Under the pieces are notes generated by a model. The model had not been told where the DNA came from. It was given only the letters and a program-made list of their open reading frames with translations, and did no database searches. 64,000 nucleotides of DNA, taken from positions 1 to 64,000 of the forward strand of contig JAQGMR010000008.1 in assembly GCA_028292265.1 (NCBI GenBank), written 5' to 3'. Below, piece by piece: positions 56,448-64,000 of this stretch. The stretch comes from Herminiimonas sp. GTDB lineage: Bacteria > Pseudomonadota > Gammaproteobacteria > Burkholderiales > Burkholderiaceae_D. The position numbers and the translations under genes are program-made. The number at the start of each line of letters is the position of its first letter. Positions within the stretch are counted from its first letter, which is position 1.

Positions 56448-57062
56448 ATGACTTCAGCAGTACTCCACGATGTTCCTGCCCTGGGGACGCCCGGCCTTCG
56501 CCCTACCGTGAGCGGGGCGCTCCTTCGCTTGTCTCGCAGCGCCCTGGTTGGCATCCTTTGTGGCATTGCTCTGCAGGCGGCCGCGCAATCTGGCAGCCAG
56601 TTCGAAGAAGACTTCGACGATCCAAGCAAACCCTGGGAGGAAATGGCAATCCAGTTGCCTGGCCCGCCACGCGATGCCGACCTGCTGCCCTTCTCCGTGA
56701 GTGCCACCGCTACCCAGCGCTTCGCCATTGACAGTCGCGCGTTGACTGTTGGCGTGGACGGCGTGGTCCGCTATACGATGGTGGCAGTCAGCCCGTCGGG
56801 CGCACGGAACATCACTTACGAAGGCATTCGCTGTGCGGCCTTCGAGAAGAAGCTCTATGCATTTGGTCGGGCGGATGGTGCGTGGTCGCGCTCCCGGCGC
56901 GACAAGTGGGAGCCGATTGTCCGCAATGCAGCGAACCGCCAGCAGGCAACGCTAGCCCAGGATTATTTTTGTGACGGAAAGACGGTCGCTGGCGACGCCA
57001 ACATGATGCTGGATCGGATTCGCCGGGAAAAGCCCGTAACCTCGCGCACCGACGCGCGTTAA
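56448..57062 (+). CDS. CNP1-like family secreted protein
   Basis: The 204-residue product has an N-terminal hydrophobic segment (about residues 28-47, ending AAAQ) that looks like a signal peptide. A globular domain with the CNP1-like signature follows (FDDPSKPWEE...QLPGPP, then YEGIRCAAFEKKLYAFGRADGAW). The function is unknown. Two starts are possible: the ATG at 56448 and a GTG at 56436 that overlaps the rppH stop. It is probably co-transcribed with rppH. Confidence 0.82.
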   Translation: MTSAVLHDVPALGTPGLRPTVSGALLRLSRSALVGILCGIALQAAAQSGSQFEEDFDDPSKPWEEMAIQLPGPPRDADLLPFSVSATATQRFAIDSRALTVGVDGVVRYTMVAVSPSGARNITYEGIRCAAFEKKLYAFGRADGAWSRSRRDKWEPIVRNAANRQQATLAQDYFCDGKTVAGDANMMLDRIRREKPVTSRTDAR

Positions 57063-57183
57063 AGGTGCCCTTGGAGGAGTACCGGCGCTCTTTGCCGGCG
57101 CTCTATGCCGCAGTTTCCCCGGCAGTCGTCGCAGCATTCAGTCTGTCTCGTCGCGCGGCTCCCTCCCTCGGAGGAACTACGAT

Positions 57184-59429
<2,246 letters not shown>

Positions 59430-59430
59430 C

Positions 59431-59468
59431 TATAAAATAAAAAGGCTCTACCGTTGGCAGAGCCTTTT
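59431..59468 (-). terminator. Intrinsic terminator between rpmA and obgE
   Basis: AAAAGGCTCT (59440-59449) and AGAGCCTTTT (59459-59468) form a 10-bp stem with a 9-base loop. On the minus strand it is followed by TTTTTATTTTATA. It should end most rplU-rpmA transcripts. Confidence 0.88.
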
Positions 59469-59501
59469 GAAGCAAGGCTCGCGCCTTGGGTCAACACCGC
59501 C

Positions 59502-59759
59502 TCAGGCGGGAACCACCGTGACCAGCTGACGCTGGGTCGCGCCTTTGACAATGAATTGTACTTTGCCGGCTATCAGCGCAAACAAGGTGTGATCCTTGCC
59601 CATGCCGACATTCTCACCGGGGTGAACGCGCGTGCCGCGTTGACGAATAATGATGCCGCCGGCATTGATTGCCTGGCCACCGTAGACCTTGACGCCGAGT
59701 CGCTTTGACTCGGAATCACGGCCGTTGCGCGTAGTGCCGCCGCCTTTTTTATGTGCCAT
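59502..59759 (-). CDS. rpmA: 50S ribosomal protein L27
   Basis: The 85-residue protein begins [20 protein letters not shown], the conserved N terminus that reaches the peptidyl transferase centre. It continues with [23 protein letters not shown]. All family features are intact and no N-terminal cleavage extension is present. It lies 37 bp after rplU. Confidence 0.98.
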   Translation of the reverse strand: MAHKKGGGTTRNGRDSESKRLGVKVYGGQAINAGGIIIRQRGTRVHPGENVGMGKDHTLFALIAGKVQFIVKGATQRQLVTVVPA

Positions 59760-59796
59760 GAGAGGCTCCTTGGTATCTGATTAGCTTGATCGACGG

Positions 59797-60108
59797 TTAG
59801 CCGCTGATCGAGACAATTTGCAATTCGGTGTAGTTCTGGCGATGGCCCTGGTGCTTCTGATAGTGCTTGCGTCGGCGCATCTTGAAAATTTTCACCTTGT
59901 CGTGACGACCGTGCGCCACTACCGTAGCCAGCACTGAAGCACCTTCAACCAGCGGAACACCAAACTTTATGGTGTCTCCAGCCCCGACTGCGAGGACTTG
60001 ATCGATAGTGATTTCAGCGCCAATGTCTGCCGGTATCTGTTCTACTTTGAGTTTTTCGCCAGCGGCAACTTTATACTGTTTGCCACCGGTTTTTATGACC
60101 GCGTACAT
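59797..60108 (-). CDS. rplU: 50S ribosomal protein L21
   Basis: The 103-residue protein starts [14 protein letters not shown] and ends in the conserved [21 protein letters not shown] segment that binds 23S rRNA. The frame is open five codons further to 60123, but the ATG at 60108 gives the normal N terminus. It is the first gene of the rplU-rpmA unit, with a near-consensus promoter 105 bp upstream. Confidence 0.98.
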   Translation of the reverse strand: MYAVIKTGGKQYKVAAGEKLKVEQIPADIGAEITIDQVLAVGAGDTIKFGVPLVEGASVLATVVAHGRHDKVKIFKMRRRKHYQKHQGHRQNYTELQIVSISG

Positions 60109-60212
60109 GGGAAACCTCATCAAATGGTTTAATTGATTTTGCCCGGGATGGCTCGCCTGCTTCCGAACCGGCTCGCCGCACAGCAGTGCGACGCAAATCG
60201 GGAAAACCGCAA

Positions 60213-60241
60213 ATTATACATGGGCCGGGCATGCCGGTCAA
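60213..60241 (-). promoter_or_regulatory. Near-consensus sigma-70 promoter of rplU-rpmA
   Basis: On the minus strand TTGACC (60241-60236) is separated by exactly 17 bp from a perfect TATAAT (60218-60213). Transcription should start near 60205, leaving a leader of about 97 bases before rplU. Confidence 0.8.
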
Positions 60242-60300
60242 AGTGCAGAACGTCGCCCGGTCCGGCACGCTGCTTTCCCGTATGGGCTCGCCACGCGTCG

Positions 60301-60306
60301 TATAAT
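60301..60306 (+). promoter_or_regulatory. Perfect TATAAT -10 element upstream of ispB
   Basis: TATAAT stands 34 bp above the TTG start of ispB on the plus strand. No good -35 is found 16-18 bp upstream, so an activator or an extended contact would be needed. Confidence 0.45.
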
Positions 60307-60339
60307 GAAGACAATCGATGACTTTTTAGCAGGTTTGAC

Positions 60340-61329
60340 TTGTCCGCCATTCACGCACGCCCCTCCCACGCCAGCTTTAGCGGCGCAATCGCGCCGGACA
60401 TGGCCGCAGTAGACGAGGTAATACGTCTCCAGCTGCATACCGACGTTCCGCTGGTCCATCAGATCGCCGAGTACATTATTGGAGCAGGCGGCAAAAGGAT
60501 CCGGCCCGCACTCGTCCTTCTATTTGCGAACGCGTACGGCTATGGCGGCAGGGCCCACCATGAATTGGCCGCAATCGTCGAATTCATTCATACCGCCACC
60601 TTGCTGCACGACGACGTCGTCGACGAATCTTCACTTCGCCGTGGACGCAAAACCGCCAATGCACTGTTCGGCAACGCTGCTTCTGTGCTCGTCGGGGACT
60701 TCCTCTATTCTCGCGCCTTTCAGATGATGGTAACGATCGGTGAAATGCCGGTCATGAACGTCCTGGCAAACGCGACAAATGTGATCGCTGAGGGTGAAGT
60801 ACTGCAGCTATTGAACATGCATGACCCCGATGTTTCGGAGGAACGCTACCTCCAGGTCATCCGCTCCAAGACGGCGAAGCTCTTCGAAGCTGCCGCCCAG
60901 CTTGGCGCCCTGATTGCCGGAGCCGCACCGAAGGACGTCGAAGCTGCGGCAGAATACGGACGCTGCCTCGGTACTGCGTTTCAGTTGATCGATGACGTTC
61001 TCGACTATTCCGGCAGCGCCGCGGACATCGGCAAGAATGTGGGAGATGACCTGCGAGAAGGCAAGCCGACGCTGCCGCTAATCTACCTTATGGGGCACGG
61101 CACGCCATCGCAATGCGACCTCGTTAAGTCATGTATCGAGCAGGGGGACGCCTCAAAATTCGATGCAATCCTTGAAGCGATCACGGACTCCGGCGCATTG
61201 AACTATGCGCGTCGGCAGGCAGAACGCTCGGCCCAACTTGCAACCGAGGCTGTCAGGTCTGTGCCAAATGGCCTGTTCAAAGATTCTTTGCTAGAATTGT
61301 GCGCCTTCGCAGTCGACCGTAATCACTAG
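60340..61329 (+). CDS. ispB: Octaprenyl diphosphate synthase (polyprenyl synthetase)
   Basis: This trans-prenyltransferase makes the ubiquinone side chain. The 329-residue enzyme has the first aspartate-rich motif LLHDDVVDESSLRRG, GAGGKRIRP at the N-terminal side, and the second motif LIDDVLDYSG. The start appears to be a TTG at 60340; an ATG at 60400 would remove 20 poorly conserved residues and is a real alternative. It is divergent from rplU. Confidence 0.94.
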   Translation: MSAIHARPSHASFSGAIAPDMAAVDEVIRLQLHTDVPLVHQIAEYIIGAGGKRIRPALVLLFANAYGYGGRAHHELAAIVEFIHTATLLHDDVVDESSLRRGRKTANALFGNAASVLVGDFLYSRAFQMMVTIGEMPVMNVLANATNVIAEGEVLQLLNMHDPDVSEERYLQVIRSKTAKLFEAAAQLGALIAGAAPKDVEAAAEYGRCLGTAFQLIDDVLDYSGSAADIGKNVGDDLREGKPTLPLIYLMGHGTPSQCDLVKSCIEQGDASKFDAILEAITDSGALNYARRQAERSAQLATEAVRSVPNGLFKDSLLELCAFAVDRNH

Positions 61330-61379
61330 CAGCAGGTTCCTGAGTTTCACTGCGCGGACGGCGCGGTTGAGATGGCATT

Positions 61380-61456
61380 CGGGGTGTAGCTTAGCCTGGT
61401 AGAGCGCTACGTTCGGGACGTAGAGGCCGGAGGTTCGAATCCTCTCACCCCGACCA
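61380..61456 (+). tRNA. tRNA-Pro (anticodon CGG)
   Basis: A complete 77-base cloverleaf is present. The acceptor arms CGGGGTG and CACCCCG pair, the D loop contains AGCCTGGTAGAGC, and the anticodon loop is TTCGGGA, giving anticodon CGG for codon CCG. The T arm is GGAGGTTCGAATCCTC and the 3' CCA is encoded (61454-61456). Confidence 0.97.
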
Positions 61457-61731
61457 TGCAGGACGATCCATTGAGGGTGATTCACGCCGCCTTTGGACCG
61501 GAGTTCCGAAGACCCCCTTCCGTGGGTAAGGACGAGAGAAGCGCGAACCCGGTAGAGGCACGAGCACTGAACGGGTCGCGGCTGCGTCCATGCCTTACCC
61601 GCATAACATGTGGGCTGCAGCACCGGGCAGCTTTACAAAACGCGGAACAAGACGCGCGCCGAGTGAGATGACCCGCGGACCAGGCAAGGCGGATCATCAA
61701 AGCGGCAGGCACCATGTCCGGCAACGGCCTC
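61457..61731. other. 275-bp gap between tRNA-Pro and the H-NS-type gene
   Basis: I see no recognisable gene, terminator or repeat of the tRNA 3' end here. A 71-codon open frame overlaps the tRNA CCA but has no family features. Confidence 0.5.
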
Positions 61732-62028
61732 CTACCTGATCAAGAAATCGCCCTTGCTGCGACCGGCAAGCCATTTCGGTTCCTTGCCCCGACCCGACCA
61801 GGTTTTACCGCTGGCGGGATCCTGATATTTTGGCGCAACAGGCGCAGAAACCTTGCGTCCGGACTTCTGTTTTCCCTGGGCGCGCTGCAGGTCGTCTACG
61901 GAAATACCCAGTTCTTCCATCTTCGCGCGGATGTCCGAAATGGTTCGAGATAATTCACTACGCCGAACTTCTTCGGCCTTGCTCTGCAGAGATTTAATTT
62001 GTTCCTGAAGTTGTTTATAGCTTTCCAT
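61732..62028 (-). CDS. H-NS family nucleoid-associated protein
   Basis: The 98-residue protein has an N-terminal coiled coil for oligomerisation (about residues 1-45). The C-terminal DNA-binding domain has the core YQDPASGKTWSGRGKEPKWLAG, whose SGRGKEP loop matches the AT-hook-like motif of H-NS/BpH3 proteins. It silences AT-rich DNA. A good AAGGAA site precedes the start. It is one of three chromatin-type proteins in this window. Confidence 0.95.
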   Translation of the reverse strand: MESYKQLQEQIKSLQSKAEEVRRSELSRTISDIRAKMEELGISVDDLQRAQGKQKSGRKVSAPVAPKYQDPASGKTWSGRGKEPKWLAGRSKGDFLIR

Positions 62029-62366
62029 AACGATTCCTTACCCAAATTAACGTTCGATTAACGTCTCGACCCACCCTTATTACATGCTGTTAGCGTAACC
62101 CTCAGGATCGTATATGGCACAGGGACGCTGTGAAACATAATTTAATATTAGACGATATTTACAAACAGGCATGAGATTTCGGTGCCCGATTAGCGCCTTT
62201 GCTGTGTAATCTAAAGACCGTGCCGAAGCGCAAAGTCAAAATCACCCTGTTCAAGAATCATTGTGCTGGCCCTCTGGCGCCTTGTGCCTCCAAAATAATG
62301 GGGTTACAGTCGTCGCGACTTTTGCCTGACTTTGCTTAACTCTCCAACCTAACCTGCGGTGACCCT
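62029..62366. other. 338-bp divergent intergenic region, AT-rich in part
   Basis: The region separates the H-NS-type gene from the CBS-protein gene. It contains an 8-bp direct repeat (62046-62064), a short inverted repeat CACAG-GGACG-CTGTG (62118-62132) and an AT-rich stretch at about 62135-62165 that could bind H-NS itself. No gene is seen. Confidence 0.55.
62046..62064. repeat. Direct repeat ATTAACGT x2 upstream of the H-NS-type gene
   Basis: ATTAACGT occurs at 62046-62053 and again at 62057-62064, an 11-bp step or about one helical turn. It begins 18 bp upstream of the start codon, within the expected leader or promoter. Confidence 0.5.
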
Positions 62367-63668
62367 GTGGATGCAGTACCCTTATGGGCGCAACTGATTG
62401 CGCTAGCACTGCTGATTCTCCTGTCTGCGTTTTTTGCAATGACAGAAACTGCATTAATGGCGGCAAATCGTCACCGCCTCCGGCACCTGTCCAAGCGGGG
62501 CAGCAAGAGCGCCACGACCACCCTATGGCTTTTGGACCGCACCGATCGAGTACTGTCGCTGGTCCTGATTGCCAATACCCTTATTAATGCATTGGCTACG
62601 GCGCTCGTTACGGCGGTCGCCATCACTGCCTTTGGTAACAACCAGCGCGTCATCACCATTGCCACGGCGGCGGTAGCATTTCTGCTTATCGTCTTCGCGG
62701 AGATCACGCCAAAGGTCATCGGAGCGACATACCCGGAGCGCATAGCCCTGCCTTGCAGCATGCTGTTGAAGCCGCTGATGCGCATTAGTGGCCCGGCGAT
62801 CTGGTTTGTAAATCTGTTCGTGAACGGGCTGCTGAAGACATTGCGCATCAAGGCCGGCAGCAGCGCTCGCGACCACCGCCTCTCGCCGGAGGAACTGCGA
62901 TCAATGGTTCTCGAGGGTGGAAACTTCATCCCCAAAAAACACCAGAGCATTCTGCTGAATCTGTTTGACCTTGAACGCATTTCAGTTGAAGACGTCATGA
63001 TTCCGCGGTCCCAGATCGAGTCGTTAAACTTGTCGGTTCCGGTGGAAGAGATCAAGAGCCAGCTTACAACGTGCTACCACAATAAACTTCTGGTACACGA
63101 AGGCGAAATAAACCAGATCGTCGGGATATTGCATGTCCGGAAGGCCGTGGCACTGCTAAACGAAGAGGGTGAGCTCACCGTCGACCATTTTCGCGCACTC
63201 TTGACGGCCCCCTATTTCATCCCCGAGGACACAGATGTCTTTACCCAGCTGCAGTATTTCCAGGAAAATCACGAGCGGCTCGGCATAATCGTGGACGAGT
63301 ATGGCGAAGTCCAGGGGCTGGTAACGCTGGATGACATCATTGAAGAAATGGTTGGGGAATTCACGACCTCAACTCCCAGTGCGGCACGCGCTGACGTGAT
63401 CAGTTGGGACGCCAACGGAGAGTGCCTTCTTGAAGGGACCACAACGCTGCGCGATATAAACAAACGACTCGGCTTGAGTTTCCCGGTAGACGGACCAAAA
63501 ACAATGAATGGGCTGCTGCTGGAATATTTGCAGGCCATTCCAGAAAATAACGTAAGTCTTAAAATTGGCGACTGCATCGTCGAAATTGTTCAAGTTCTTA
63601 ACCAGTCGATCAAGGTGGTCAAACTTAAACGGCCTCGCTTGACGAAGCGACGGTACGCAGAAACCTGA
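62367..63668 (+). CDS. CNNM/CorC-type membrane protein with CBS domains (HlyC/CorC family)
   Basis: The 433-residue protein has an N-terminal DUF21/CNNM membrane domain with three or four helices (ALLILLSAFFAMTETALMAANRHRL; NTLINALATALV; VIVFAEITPKVIG-like segment). It continues with a pair of CBS domains (about 200-330, including MIPRSQIESL and GIIVDEYGEVQGLVTLDDIIEE) and a C-terminal CorC/HlyC transporter-associated domain. Relatives affect magnesium efflux or membrane stress. The start is a GTG with no strong Shine-Dalgarno; the next methionine would remove the first helix. Confidence 0.9.
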   Translation: MDAVPLWAQLIALALLILLSAFFAMTETALMAANRHRLRHLSKRGSKSATTTLWLLDRTDRVLSLVLIANTLINALATALVTAVAITAFGNNQRVITIATAAVAFLLIVFAEITPKVIGATYPERIALPCSMLLKPLMRISGPAIWFVNLFVNGLLKTLRIKAGSSARDHRLSPEELRSMVLEGGNFIPKKHQSILLNLFDLERISVEDVMIPRSQIESLNLSVPVEEIKSQLTTCYHNKLLVHEGEINQIVGILHVRKAVALLNEEGELTVDHFRALLTAPYFIPEDTDVFTQLQYFQENHERLGIIVDEYGEVQGLVTLDDIIEEMVGEFTTSTPSAARADVISWDANGECLLEGTTTLRDINKRLGLSFPVDGPKTMNGLLLEYLQAIPENNVSLKIGDCIVEIVQVLNQSIKVVKLKRPRLTKRRYAET

Positions 63669-63733
63669 ACCATTCGCTTTCCGAACGAAACCCATCCAAA
63701 AGGCGACACTAAAACCCGATTGCCTTTACAAAT

Positions 63734-63753
63734 ATGATGCCCATAGGCATCAT
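63734..63753. repeat. 20-bp inverted repeat between the CBS-protein gene and pilB
   Basis: ATGATGCC (63734-63741) and GGCATCAT (63746-63753) are perfect complements around CATA. It lies 65 bp after the CBS-protein stop and about 97 bp before pilB. There is no T tract, so an operator is as likely as a terminator. Confidence 0.6.
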
Positions 63754-63849
63754 CTAAAGTGAATCGCCCGACATGGGGGCGGCAATTACCGCTTTAAAAA
63801 CACCCCTGCTCCCGGGTTCCCTCCTCGTTTTTACGACTTTCTCGACACT

Positions 63850-64000
63850 ATGGCAGCTGTGCTTTCGTCGTCGGCTTCCACTGGCGCCATGTCCGGCCTG
63901 GGCCGCGCGCTGCTTCAGGCTGGCAAGCTGTCAATCCAGCAGGCCGATGCGCTCACGAAAAAAGCCTCGGCTGAGAAGCTCTTTTTCATCGATGTGCTTC
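63850..64000 (+). CDS. pilB: Type IV pilus assembly ATPase PilB, N-terminal fragment
   Basis: Only the first 50 codons are in the window. They read as an N-terminal GspE/PilB-type domain: GLGRALLQAGKLSIQQADALTKKA, then EKLFFIDVL. This matches the start of PilB, the hexameric ATPase that powers pilus extension. The 181-bp gap upstream and the pilSR and Pil-Chp genes elsewhere in the window support the call. The gene runs off the right edge, so the Walker motifs are not seen. Confidence 0.8.
   Translation, partial: MAAVLSSSASTGAMSGLGRALLQAGKLSIQQADALTKKASAEKLFFIDVL

Noticed and set aside
57082-57104. GC-rich sequence between the CNP1-like gene and proB as a terminator
   Set aside because: It is mainly a direct repeat (CCGGCGCTCT twice) with only a 5-bp possible stem and no T tract.
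61380-61731. tRNA-Pro as an integration site for a mobile element
   Set aside because: No integrase gene, no repeat of the tRNA 3' end and no change of gene type follow; the next genes are an H-NS-type gene and a CBS protein.

Overview
The window is chromosomal DNA from a high-GC, Gram-negative bacterium, almost certainly a betaproteobacterium of the order Burkholderiales and most likely of the family Oxalobacteraceae. That placement is an inference from several things seen together: a type IV pilus (Pil-Chp) chemotaxis operon, a pyrR-pyrB-pyrC' cluster, class Ia nrdAB, an H-NS-type protein, a lysine/alanine-rich histone H1-like protein and a SWIB-domain protein. I see no insertion sequence, prophage or CRISPR array. 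Nearly all genes are housekeeping, and the base composition is even except in the first gene.

Layout. 1-1.3 kb: an unrecognised membrane protein, possibly the 3' part of a gene broken by a stop codon. 1.3-6.0 kb (minus strand): yqgE, ruvX, pyrR, pyrB, an inactive-looking dihydroorotase homologue and plsC, tightly packed. 6.1-7.6 kb: a DNA photolyase. 7.8-18.5 kb (minus): pilG, pilH, pilI, pilJ and a 2270-residue ChpA/PilL hybrid kinase. 18.7-23.6 kb: rubredoxin, a ThiD-like kinase, hemL, an Nramp-related transporter and CorA. 24.1-31 kb (minus): mpl, a YqiA-type esterase, RNase II, a TonB-like protein, aroE and mtgA. 31-38.9 kb (plus): a conserved unknown, a TlpA-type thioredoxin, aroQ, accB, accC, prmA, a zinc-ribbon DUF3426 protein, a PfkB kinase and a glycine-zipper lipoprotein.

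39-50.7 kb (minus): yggT, the histone H1-like gene, nrdA-nrdB with a rich control region, and ypjD, a PP0621-type gene, pilS, pilR and ampD. 51-53 kb (plus): ffh and the SWIB protein. 53.1-55.6 kb (minus): proS and a lytic transglycosylase. 55.8-57.1 kb: rppH and a CNP1-like protein. 57.2-60.1 kb (minus): rplU, rpmA, obgE, proB. 60.3-64 kb: ispB, tRNA-Pro(CGG), an H-NS-type gene (minus), a CorC/HlyC-type CBS protein and the first 50 codons of pilB.

How the genes work together. Type IV pilus functions are spread over three places: Pil-Chp signalling, PilS/PilR control and the extension ATPase PilB. Cell-wall synthesis and recycling is also well represented (mpl, ampD, mtgA, lytic transglycosylase, ispB). 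The most striking non-coding structure is upstream of nrdA: two NrdR-type boxes 31 bp apart, followed by five DnaA-box-like sequences plus one degenerate unit, set almost exactly 12 bp apart. Other unexplained structures are a 12-bp tandem array upstream of corA that encodes a very basic tetrapeptide repeat, a 14-bp repeat cluster between phr and chpA, and an 18-bp-period repeat that encodes a linker inside ChpA.
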